A stretch of 19,644 nucleotides of DNA from positions 1 to 19,644 of the forward strand of contig CAYOJY010000014.1 of assembly GCA_964404455.1 (NCBI GenBank), given 5' to 3'. Below, one piece after another: positions 7,449-14,098 of this stretch. The stretch is from CAKOSP01 sp964404455. GTDB lineage: Bacteria > Bacillota_I > Bacilli_A > RF39 > UBA660. Under the pieces are notes generated by a model that had not been told where the DNA came from, did no database searches, and saw nothing but the letters and a program-made list of their open reading frames with translations. The translations under genes and the position numbers were made by a program. How positions within the stretch are numbered: position 1 is the first letter of the stretch; the number at the start of each line of letters is the position of its first letter.

Positions 7449-8219
7449 ATGGGGAATTTATTAGGGTCTTTTAAAAGATTTATTACAAACAAAAATACCG
7501 TGACAATATTAGGTGTGGTAATAGGTTTAGTAGTTTTGTGGTTTTTTTATAATTATCGTATTAATAAAGAAATTTCACCACAATTAGTGCCATATGCCAA
7601 AAAAGAAATTAGTGCAACGTCGATGATAACGGCAGAAGACATTGGTTATGTTGAAGTAAACAGCAAATTTCTAAAAAATATAAGTGTTATTACATCTTCA
7701 GGAATGTTAATTGGAAATTATATTACTACAGGTACATCAGTTCCTAAAGGAGGATTGTTTTATACAGAACAGGTAGTGGAGAAAAATGATCTACCTAATA
7801 GTGTGTTTGATAATATTCCTGAAGGATATACTATATTTAGTCTAGGCGTAGACAATCAATCAACATATGGAAATTCAATTTATCCAGGAGATCGAATTGA
7901 TCTATATATTAAAGCAACAAATGAATTGAATAAAATTATGTTTGGTAAATTTATTGAAAGTATTGAAGTATTGGCAGTAAGAGATTCAATGGGAAGAAAT
8001 GTTTTTGATTCAACAGAGTCAAGTACACCGGCAGCTTTATTATTTCCGGTACCTAATGAAATGTTTACTTTATTAATGCAGGCTAATTATATAAGCGGGC
8101 TATCAATCATTCCAGTACCGCGAAATAAAGAGTATACGAGCGAAGCTGGAGATACCGAAGTTAAAAGTGAAGAATTAAAAAACTTTATTTTATCTAAAAC
8201 AAGTACAATATCAGAATAA
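7449..8219 (+). CDS. cpaB: CpaB/RcpC-like pilus assembly protein (SAF domain)
   Basis: The 256-residue protein has an N-terminal membrane helix (about 17-36) and then an extracellular region. A SAF-like beta-clip domain runs from about 44 to 105 (VPYAKKEISATSMITAEDI, then the GTSVPKGGLFY block). It is followed by the CpaB core motif YPGDRIDLYIKA (about 142-153), matching the 'GDRVDV' signature of the RcpC/CpaB family. In diderm Tad systems this protein contacts the secretin. Here no secretin is present, so it may link the platform to the cell wall or modulate pilus stability, as in other monoderm Tad loci. It lies directly upstream of the cpaF-type ATPase, the usual Tad order. Confidence 0.82.
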   Translation: MGNLLGSFKRFITNKNTVTILGVVIGLVVLWFFYNYRINKEISPQLVPYAKKEISATSMITAEDIGYVEVNSKFLKNISVITSSGMLIGNYITTGTSVPKGGLFYTEQVVEKNDLPNSVFDNIPEGYTIFSLGVDNQSTYGNSIYPGDRIDLYIKATNELNKIMFGKFIESIEVLAVRDSMGRNVFDSTESSTPAALLFPVPNEMFTLLMQANYISGLSIIPVPRNKEYTSEAGDTEVKSEELKNFILSKTSTISE

Positions 8220-8234
8220 AAGGGAGTGGCTAAT

Positions 8235-9317
8235 ATGAGTGATGCCGTATTTTCACAATTAGATTTTGGTCCTCTAAAAGAATTTTTAGAGGATGAAAAT
8301 ATTACGGACGTTTCATATACGAATGGTGGACAAATTTGGCTAAAAACTTTAGACAAAGGCGTTTATAAAGTTGAACGTCCGGAAGTTAATAACACTTTAA
8401 TGGAAAAGTTAGCTTTTCAGTGTTCGAATGTAATGGGAACGACGTTTAATATGGCGCACCCATTTTTGGATGCGGAAAGTTCAGAATTGCGACTTAACTT
8501 TATTCATGAATCAATTGCCACAAACGGAATTGCTTGTGTTATTCGTAAAACCCCGGCTAAAATCCGTTTAAATCGAGAAAAACTCTTAAATGAAAGATAT
8601 GTTAGTGAAACTTTATTAGACTTTTTATTAACTTGTGTGGCAGGACACTGCAATATAATCGTTAGTGGCGAGACTGGTTCAGGTAAAACAGAATTAGTAA
8701 AATATTTAGCTTCTCATACAAAAGAAAATGAAAAAATAATTACAATTGAGGATACATTGGAACTTCATTTAGACCGCATATTTCCTCATAGAGATATTGT
8801 TGCAATGAAGACAAATAATATTGCTTCATATTCTGATGTATTAGTTACCTGTATGCGCCAAAATCCCCGGTGGATTTTATTATCTGAAGTAAGAAGTGCC
8901 GAAGCTGTAACAGCGGTTCGTAACTCTATTTCTTCGGGACATAATATTATTTCTACGATTCATTCCGATAGGGCAATAAATGTGCCGATGCGGATGTATA
9001 GTTTATTAGAATCTAATATTGATATTGATCAATTTTTAAAATCAATTTATCGTTATGTTCAATTAGCGGTTCACGTTAAAGGATATATGAGTGCTGAATT
9101 AGGACGTTTTCAAAGAGAAATAGTTGAAGTTTGTGAATTTTATGTTTCTTCGGAAAATGAAGCTTTATCGAATGTTATATATAAAAGGAATTTAGATGGT
9201 AAAATTCAATTTAATAATCCATCTAGTTATTTAATTGATTATTTAGGATCACAAGGAATAAGCATAAAAAAAGATTTATTTATTGAAGAAAACAAAAATC
9301 CAATAGAAAAATTATAG
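8235..9317 (+). CDS. cpaF: CpaF/TadA-type secretion ATPase of the Tad pilus
   Basis: The 360-residue hexameric motor ATPase powers pilin extrusion. Seen in order: an N-terminal domain (LKEFLEDENITDVSYTNGG), Walker A GETGSGKT (145-152), an Asp/Glu box (IEDTLELHLDR, about 171-181), Walker B ILLSEVR (214-220) and the His box TIHSD (241-245). These are the hallmarks of the VirB11/CpaF/PilT superfamily; the IWL (34-36) and TIHSD wording favours CpaF/TadA. All catalytic residues are intact. A GTG at 8226 is in frame, but the GGGAG ribosome binding site (8222-8226) overlaps it and is correctly spaced from the ATG at 8235, which I chose. It is followed by TadB- and TadC-like genes. Confidence 0.93.
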   Translation: MSDAVFSQLDFGPLKEFLEDENITDVSYTNGGQIWLKTLDKGVYKVERPEVNNTLMEKLAFQCSNVMGTTFNMAHPFLDAESSELRLNFIHESIATNGIACVIRKTPAKIRLNREKLLNERYVSETLLDFLLTCVAGHCNIIVSGETGSGKTELVKYLASHTKENEKIITIEDTLELHLDRIFPHRDIVAMKTNNIASYSDVLVTCMRQNPRWILLSEVRSAEAVTAVRNSISSGHNIISTIHSDRAINVPMRMYSLLESNIDIDQFLKSIYRYVQLAVHVKGYMSAELGRFQREIVEVCEFYVSSENEALSNVIYKRNLDGKIQFNNPSSYLIDYLGSQGISIKKDLFIEENKNPIEKL

Positions 9318-9329
9318 AAAGGAAATAAT

Positions 9330-10235
9330 ATGGTAGCAGGAACTGAATTACTTATTATATTATTTATTGCTGCATTTGTAATAATTTATCGATTAAGTCC
9401 GGGCGAAAATGCTTATCGCTTTTTTGTCGATCAAGCATCTAATGTATATGAAAAGTATGCTCCGTATTCTTTTAGAAAGTTTCGCGAAAAAACCAAAGAA
9501 TTAGGAGAAGAATATACAGCTAAGCAATATGCCTCGCAAGCCTTAATTTTTGCTGTAGTAGCAGGAGGAATTGGTTATTTTTACTTTTATAGTGTTATTT
9601 GGGCAATAATTTATGCTGTTATAGCTGTATCATTTATTCCTTACTTAGCTTATTTAAGATATCAAAGAATTTATAGTGAATATATTTTTGAACAAATTCA
9701 AATTTACACAACAAACGTTATCATGGAATTTAATACTACCCAAAGTTTTGTTAAATCTTTAGAAGGCGTAAGAGATTCAGGCATTTTAGAAGATCCAGTA
9801 CTAGCGGATGTGAAAAAAATGATTGAAATGTCTTATCAAAATGGGACAATTGATGAATCGATTATATATTTTAATGGAAGATATCCTTTTTACATGGTCA
9901 AAAATATGAATCAATTATTTTTACAGATTACTAAAGAAGGCGCTAGAGATGCGGGACAATCTTTAGAAAATATGTCACTGGATATTGACGCTTTAGTTGA
10001 AGGCGTTTACCGTGATCAAATGGATCGGAAAAATTTCCATGGGAGATTTATTCGTTTTGGAATGATTTTATTTTTATTGGTTTTGGCACTACAATATATG
10101 CTAGGAAAAAATAATTATTTAGAAATGTTAAATATCTGGTATGTTCAAATAATACTTCATTTAATTATAATCATTAATGCTTATTTTCTAATAACAGGAG
10201 AAAAGTATTATAATGAAGATGTTGGGGTGGAATAA
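9330..10235 (+). CDS. tadB: TadB-like pilus assembly platform protein
   Basis: The 301-residue inner platform protein of the T2SSF/TadB type has an N-terminal membrane helix (about 7-20), a double membrane segment (about 70-112), a cytoplasmic helical domain (about 115-240, with the FEQIQIYTTNVIMEF block typical of T2SSF proteins) and two C-terminal membrane segments (about 243-260 and 268-290). It partners with the TadC-like protein and the CpaF motor. It starts 12 bp after cpaF with an AAAGGA ribosome binding site, and its TAA shares one base with the ATG of the next gene. Confidence 0.85.
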   Translation: MVAGTELLIILFIAAFVIIYRLSPGENAYRFFVDQASNVYEKYAPYSFRKFREKTKELGEEYTAKQYASQALIFAVVAGGIGYFYFYSVIWAIIYAVIAVSFIPYLAYLRYQRIYSEYIFEQIQIYTTNVIMEFNTTQSFVKSLEGVRDSGILEDPVLADVKKMIEMSYQNGTIDESIIYFNGRYPFYMVKNMNQLFLQITKEGARDAGQSLENMSLDIDALVEGVYRDQMDRKNFHGRFIRFGMILFLLVLALQYMLGKNNYLEMLNIWYVQIILHLIIIINAYFLITGEKYYNEDVGVE

Positions 10236-11023
10236 TGCAGATAGAAATATTAATTATTGCAGCTATTGTCTTAATAATTATGACTGTAACCGGTCAAATT
10301 AATATTGGTCAATTAATAAGTGATAACGAAGCTTTATTTCGTAAATTAAAAGAAGATGATTGGGAATTTTATGTTCGGGCTCGTTATGGCGATGATGTTA
10401 ATCCGAATATTTTATACAATTCTCGGGTTAAAAATGGTTTAATAACGATGTTTTTATTATTTATTCTTTTATTAAATGACATGGATAGTATTAAATTATT
10501 ATTTTGTATTTTAGCGGGATATGCTATGTTTAAATATTCATATTCGCAAATGAAAAATTTTTATAAAAAAAATATGCATCATATTGATGAAATGCTGCCG
10601 CATTATTTAAAAAATATTGAAATTTTAATTCAGCATTATACAGTACCGGTAGCAATTGGAAAATCACTAGCGGAAGCCCCGGATATATTTAAAGCGGGTT
10701 TAAATGAATTAACCAATGAAATAAACGCCGGAAATGCGACAATTGACCCATACATGAACTTTGCTAAGAAATATCCGGTAAGAGACTCCATGAGAATGAT
10801 GAGGCTGTTATATCGGCTATCCTTAGGTCGCCAAGAAAGAAAACAAGAACAGTTATTAACATTTTCTAAATCAATATCCAGTTTACAACAAAAAGCTCGC
10901 GAAACAAGATATAAAAATAGATTAGATAAGATGGAAAATAAAACAATGTCGATGTTAATTGCCACTGGAATAGGCGTAATGCTATTATTAGTCTTAGCGG
11001 TATTACAAATGATGAGTTTATAA
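10235..11023 (+). CDS. tadC: TadC-like pilus assembly platform protein
   Basis: The 262-residue second platform protein has an N-terminal membrane helix (about 3-20), a hydrophobic pair (about 68-102), a cytoplasmic helical domain containing MLPHYLKNIEILIQ (a typical T2SSF/TadC block) and a C-terminal membrane helix (about 238-262). It has the same layout as TadB and lies in the usual TadB-TadC order, coupled to it by a one-base overlap. It is the last gene before the internal promoter at 11059-11087, so it may end the upstream part of the transcript. No strong terminator was seen after it, so read-through to the pilins is likely. Confidence 0.85.
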   Translation: MQIEILIIAAIVLIIMTVTGQINIGQLISDNEALFRKLKEDDWEFYVRARYGDDVNPNILYNSRVKNGLITMFLLFILLLNDMDSIKLLFCILAGYAMFKYSYSQMKNFYKKNMHHIDEMLPHYLKNIEILIQHYTVPVAIGKSLAEAPDIFKAGLNELTNEINAGNATIDPYMNFAKKYPVRDSMRMMRLLYRLSLGRQERKQEQLLTFSKSISSLQQKARETRYKNRLDKMENKTMSMLIATGIGVMLLLVLAVLQMMSL

Positions 11024-11058
11024 AAATTCAAGTTCTAAAATAAAATAATAAGTTTTAA

Positions 11059-11087
11059 TTGATATTTTAATATATTATAGGTATAAT
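11059..11087 (+). promoter_or_regulatory. Strong internal promoter before the pilin genes
   Basis: TTGATA (11059-11064), a 17-nt spacer and TATAAT (11082-11087). This is one base off the sigma-A consensus in the -35 and exact in the -10, the best promoter in the window. It is followed by a full AGGAGG ribosome binding site (11104-11109) and the ATG at 11116. It allows the structural pilins to be made in excess over the machinery. Confidence 0.75.
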
Positions 11088-11115
11088 AAAGATATAAAAT
11101 AAAAGGAGGATCTAA

Positions 11116-11376
11116 ATGAAAGAAGCAACCGGAGAATTAAATATGACAGTTATTACTGTTGTTGCAATCGCAGCAGTAGCAGCATTCTTTTATGCATTTG
11201 TTTGGCCGGCAGTAAAAGCCAATATAACCAAAAGTACAAATTGTGCATCAGCATATAGATGTACTTGTACAGGAGATACTTGTGAATGTTTTTACGATAA
11301 AATTGATGAAAGTGGAAGCACTGAAGAAAATACACCAATTACTTGTCCAAATAACAGTAAAACAGGTACACAATAA
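11116..11376 (+). CDS. Short six-cysteine pilin 1 (Flp-like major pilin candidate)
   Basis: The 86-residue protein starts MKEATGELNM, then has one hydrophobic helix (about 10-30, ending FVWPAVKAN) and an extracellular tail with exactly six Cys spaced C-x5-C-x-C-x4-C-x-C-x18-C. The short charged leader, hydrophobic N-terminal helix and position after TadB/TadC point to an Flp-type pilin. The leader Gly6 could be a prepilin cleavage site, but there is no Glu at +5, so processing is not certain. It shares its first nine residues with the next gene (KEATGELNM) and the WP..KAN motif, so the two are duplicates. The high-quality promoter and ribosome binding site imply strong expression. Six Cys allow up to three disulphides. 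Confidence 0.72.
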   Translation: MKEATGELNMTVITVVAIAAVAAFFYAFVWPAVKANITKSTNCASAYRCTCTGDTCECFYDKIDESGSTEENTPITCPNNSKTGTQ

Positions 11377-11399
11377 AACTTTTGTTGTAAAGGAGTAAA

Positions 11400-11636
11400 A
11401 TGAAAGAAGCTACGGGAGAATTAAATATGTCAGTAGTTGTAGTATTGGCTGTTAGTTTACTTGCAGTCTTTTTTTTCAGTTACTTATGGCCGATGATTAA
11501 AGCAAATTATGAAAGAAACGCTAAGTGCTCTGCGGCTATATGTGAGAAATGTCCCGCAGGAAGTACTTGTAAAGAAGTAAAGTGTCATTTAAAAGATAAT
11601 GATAGTGTAGAATTTACATGCGTATATAAAGGATGA
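11400..11636 (+). CDS. Short six-cysteine pilin 2 (paralogue of pilin 1)
   Basis: The 78-residue protein begins identically to pilin 1 (MKEATGELNM), with a hydrophobic helix (about 10-30, ending YLWPMIKAN) and a tail with six Cys spaced C-x4-C-x2-C-x5-C-x4-C-x11-C. The helix and leader are well conserved while the Cys domain has diverged, as expected of major and minor pilins or two variants of one subunit. It follows pilin 1 after 23 bp with an AAAGGAG ribosome binding site, and its TGA is 3 bp before the next start. The TGA stop also shows the standard genetic code. Confidence 0.72.
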   Translation: MKEATGELNMSVVVVLAVSLLAVFFFSYLWPMIKANYERNAKCSAAICEKCPAGSTCKEVKCHLKDNDSVEFTCVYKG

Positions 11637-11641
11637 ATTAA

Positions 11642-12124
11642 ATGAAAGATGCAATAAGTGGAGTACTTTTATTTCAAATAGTAATATTATTTATCTTGTT
11701 GTTTACAGGAATAATGAGTTTAACTATCAATCGTTCTAAGGCTTTTGCTGTTAAAAATGATGTGATAAATATAATTGAAAAAAATGAAGGCACAAATTTA
11801 AGCGATATTTCTTTATCTGATGATTTAGTAAAAGCTATGACGGATGATGCCTATCGAACAGTTGGAAAATGTTCAAATGATGATTATGTTGGTTATGATC
11901 GGGAAGGAAAAAGAGATAATGTTTATCCATCTATTTGTATTAAAAAAATAGTGGTTTCTAATGATTCGAACTTGTCATCTGATATGTTTATAGATGCCGA
12001 AAATGAAAAGGGATGTTACTATCAGGTATTAGTTTTTTATAAACTGGATTTCCCTTTAATAAATCAAATTTTTAATTTTTCATTATTAGGTGAAACAAAA
12101 GTATTATATGGAGATTATTGTTAG
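11642..12124 (+). CDS. TadE/TadF-like minor pilin A
   Basis: The 160-residue protein has a very short N-terminus (MKDAISG), a hydrophobic helix (about 8-27), the block SKAFAVKNDVINIIEKNEG and a C-terminal domain with four Cys (GKC, SICIK, GCYYQ and a terminal DYC). The ending FYKLDFPLINQIFNFS plus GETK is shared in pattern with the neighbouring gene (FYKFNLPVIGEITTFS plus GTTN). Such single-helix proteins with a small domain, next to Flp pilins and the TadB/C platform, are typical of TadE/TadF minor pilins. It starts 5 bp after pilin 2 with an AAAGGA site inside the preceding gene. The function as minor pilin or assembly initiator is inferred. Confidence 0.65.
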   Translation: MKDAISGVLLFQIVILFILLFTGIMSLTINRSKAFAVKNDVINIIEKNEGTNLSDISLSDDLVKAMTDDAYRTVGKCSNDDYVGYDREGKRDNVYPSICIKKIVVSNDSNLSSDMFIDAENEKGCYYQVLVFYKLDFPLINQIFNFSLLGETKVLYGDYC

Positions 12125-12135
12125 GGAGGTAATAA

Positions 12136-12597
12136 ATGAAAGAAGTAAGTAGTTCAACATGGATATTTAGTTTAGTTATAACTTTTATATTTTTATTTAC
12201 TTGTTTTTTAACACTTTCTATAAGTTATTCTAAAGCATATAAAATGAAAAATGAATTATTAACCATTTTAGAAAAATATGAAGGTTTAACAGCTGATTCT
12301 CATGTTATTATAAACAATTATTTAGAATATAATGGTTATAAAACAATGGGAAAATGCCCAATAGATTATTATGGCGAAGATACGCTAAAAAGCTCACCGC
12401 ATAATATTAATCAAGCAGAAACCAATAAAAATTATTATTATTGTATTCAAAAAATAAATGAAGGAAATAATAAATCAAATTTTAAAATTAAAATATTTTA
12501 TAAATTTAATTTACCAGTAATAGGCGAAATTACGACATTTAGTGTATCGGGTACCACAAATAGTATAATAAATCATAGTGAAAATTTAATAGAATAA
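12136..12597 (+). CDS. TadE/TadF-like minor pilin B (paralogue of A)
   Basis: The 153-residue protein has the same plan as its upstream neighbour: MKEVSSS leader, hydrophobic helix (about 9-28), SKAYKMKNELLTILEKYEG, a YKTMGKCP block matching YRTVGKCS of protein A, and the FYKFNLPVIGEITTFS ending. Domain order and motifs show a tandem duplication, though overall identity is modest. It has fewer Cys than A. It has a GGGAGG ribosome binding site and lies 11 bp downstream, in the same transcript. The two may form a heterodimer, as TadE and TadF are thought to do; that is an inference. Confidence 0.63.
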   Translation: MKEVSSSTWIFSLVITFIFLFTCFLTLSISYSKAYKMKNELLTILEKYEGLTADSHVIINNYLEYNGYKTMGKCPIDYYGEDTLKSSPHNINQAETNKNYYYCIQKINEGNNKSNFKIKIFYKFNLPVIGEITTFSVSGTTNSIINHSENLIE

Positions 12598-12612
12598 AAA
12601 AGGGTGTGGAAA

Positions 12613-13602
12613 ATGAATGTAATTATATCAAACAAATATCAAGCCTTATTAGGAGTTCTTGATATTGAAGTAATTAAAAGTATCAATGGTGTTTTTAGTG
12701 TTGAAGAAATTGTTGGCCAATTCTCTAATTTCTTTTTTAATAAAATGATTATTGATATTACGGCAATTGAAGATTATGAAAATACACGAATGATTCAAGA
12801 GCTATCAATGAATTTAGATATGTCGAAAGTAATTCTTTTATTAGACGATTCAGAAATTGTTAACTCGCCAATGTATTTATCACAATTGGTGTCAATGGGA
12901 ATATATAATTTTACGAGAAAAGTAGATGTTATTAAATTTTTAATTGATAACCCCAATTCATATAAGGATGTAGCCAATTATCAACAACTAAGTGCGTCAT
13001 CGTCGGTGAATTTTAATAGTAAATTGGAAAAACAAGAAACTAAAGGATTTATTGGTCAAAGAATATTAGGAATTAAAAATGTTACAGAACATGCGGGGGC
13101 AACAACCTTAACTTATTTATTTAAAAAACATATTGAAAAATTTTATAAAGTAAAAGCTGTGGAATTGGATGCTAATGATTTTGTTTTTTTCAATGATAAA
13201 GAATTAGAAAGTATTAATTCTAATAATTTATCTAATTATATAAGTAGTAATTCAGAAGTTGAAGTTATTTTAGTGGATTTAAATAATAATGAAGATAATT
13301 TTTGTACAGAAGTTATTTATTTAATCGAACCTGGTTTAATTAAATTAAATAAATTAATAAAAAAAGATAATAAAATATTTGGTAAATTAAAAGGCAAAAA
13401 AATTATTCTTAATCGAAGTGTTTTAAATGATAAAGATATTGAGGATTTTGAAAAAGAAAGTGCAAGTAAAGTTTACTATAATTTACCTAATGTTGATGAT
13501 AAATTAGATGAAACAACTGATGTAATAAATTTATTAATTAGTCTTGGATTTACACGCTTTACAGAAGAAAATGAAGAAAAAGGCATTTTTGGCATATTTT
13601 AG
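12613..13602 (+). CDS. tadZ: CpaE/TadZ-like localisation ATPase-like protein with non-standard P-loop
   Basis: The 329-residue protein has an N-terminal receiver-like domain (about 40-115; IIDITAIE, KVILLLDD, MGIYNFTRK) lacking a clear phosphorylation site, a linker, and a ParA/MinD-like domain (about 145-320). The Walker A region reads HAGATTLT (160-167) in place of GGVGKTT; the lysine is replaced, as seen in several CpaE/TadZ proteins. In Tad systems this protein directs the machine to a site in the cell. A GTG at 12604 is in frame, but AGGG (12601-12604) is correctly spaced for the ATG at 12613, which I chose. It is the last machinery gene before a separate promoter at 13603. Confidence 0.78.
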   Translation: MNVIISNKYQALLGVLDIEVIKSINGVFSVEEIVGQFSNFFFNKMIIDITAIEDYENTRMIQELSMNLDMSKVILLLDDSEIVNSPMYLSQLVSMGIYNFTRKVDVIKFLIDNPNSYKDVANYQQLSASSSVNFNSKLEKQETKGFIGQRILGIKNVTEHAGATTLTYLFKKHIEKFYKVKAVELDANDFVFFNDKELESINSNNLSNYISSNSEVEVILVDLNNNEDNFCTEVIYLIEPGLIKLNKLIKKDNKIFGKLKGKKIILNRSVLNDKDIEDFEKESASKVYYNLPNVDDKLDETTDVINLLISLGFTRFTEENEEKGIFGIF

Positions 13603-13631
13603 TTGACGAAAGCTTAAATTTTAGATAAAAT
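13603..13631 (+). promoter_or_regulatory. Promoter of the VirB2-like gene
   Basis: TTGACG (13603-13608), a 17-nt spacer and TAAAAT (13626-13631), starting directly after the tadZ-like stop. It is followed by GAGGAAG (13644-13650) and the ATG at 13660. Confidence 0.65.
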
Positions 13632-13659
13632 ATTTGTAGGAAAGAGGAAGTGATTTAAT

Positions 13660-14013
13660 ATGTTAATAGCAACTACTTTTTGTACAGATACCGCTTCAAT
13701 ATGGCATTTTGTTGGCCAACTTGTAACAGTATTTAAAATTATAATTCCAATTATAATTATTATCTTAGGAATTATTGATTTAGGTAAAGCGGTTATTGCG
13801 AGTGACGAAAAAGAAATTAGTAAAGCGACAAACTTTTTAATAAAGAGATTTATTGCTGGTATAGTAATTTTCTTTATACCTACTATTGTTGGGGCTTTAT
13901 TTAGTATTTTGGCTTCGTTTAGTGAAGTTAAAGCGGATTACAATGTTTGTGTAAAATGTATAACTGCACCAAGTAAATGTCCAGATGGATCAACTAGTGG
14001 AGAAATTAAATAA
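13660..14013 (+). CDS. Small two-TM protein of TrbC/VirB2-like type
   Basis: The 117-residue protein has a short N-terminal segment, a first membrane helix (about 24-44, IIIPIIIIILGIIDLGKAVI), a short charged loop (SDEKEISKATN), a second membrane helix (about 68-90) and a Cys-containing tail (CVKCITAPSKC). The two helices joined by a short polar loop recall TrbC/VirB2 pilins or other small membrane proteins of type IV-like systems, which are common in low-GC gut Firmicutes. A GAGGAAG ribosome binding site and its own promoter separate it from the Tad genes, but the next terminator follows it directly, so it is the last gene of the cluster. Whether it belongs to the pilus is not shown; a pilin-like or channel role is possible. 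Confidence 0.7.
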   Translation: MLIATTFCTDTASIWHFVGQLVTVFKIIIPIIIIILGIIDLGKAVIASDEKEISKATNFLIKRFIAGIVIFFIPTIVGALFSILASFSEVKADYNVCVKCITAPSKCPDGSTSGEIK

Positions 14014-14027
14014 GCAACAAAGTGAAT

Positions 14028-14060
14028 AAAAAAATGATTAAGAGATTAGTCATTTTTTTT
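14028..14060 (+). terminator. Intrinsic terminator at the end of the pilus locus
   Basis: An exact 10-bp stem (14028-14037 with 14050-14059), extended by three more pairs including one G-T, and a loop AGAGAT, ending in a run of eight T. The stem is A/T-rich. It follows the VirB2-like stop by 14 bp. Confidence 0.7.
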
Positions 14061-14062
14061 AT

Positions 14063-14091
14063 TTGCAAGTAATGTATTTTTATGATAAAAT
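14063..14091 (+). promoter_or_regulatory. Promoter of the 255-aa hypothetical gene (leaderless candidate)
   Basis: TTGCAA (14063-14068), a 17-nt spacer and TAAAAT (14086-14091). The expected transcript start about 7 nt later coincides with the ATG at 14099, and no ribosome binding site is seen. Confidence 0.55.
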
Positions 14092-14098
14092 TTATTAT

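Noticed and set aside
8226..8234. GTG start of the cpaF gene nine bases upstream
   Set aside because: The ribosome binding site overlaps the GTG; spacing fits the ATG at 8235.
10636..11031. Minus-strand open frame of 131 codons inside the TadC-like gene
   Set aside because: It is the shadow of a well-supported gene and has no ribosome binding site.
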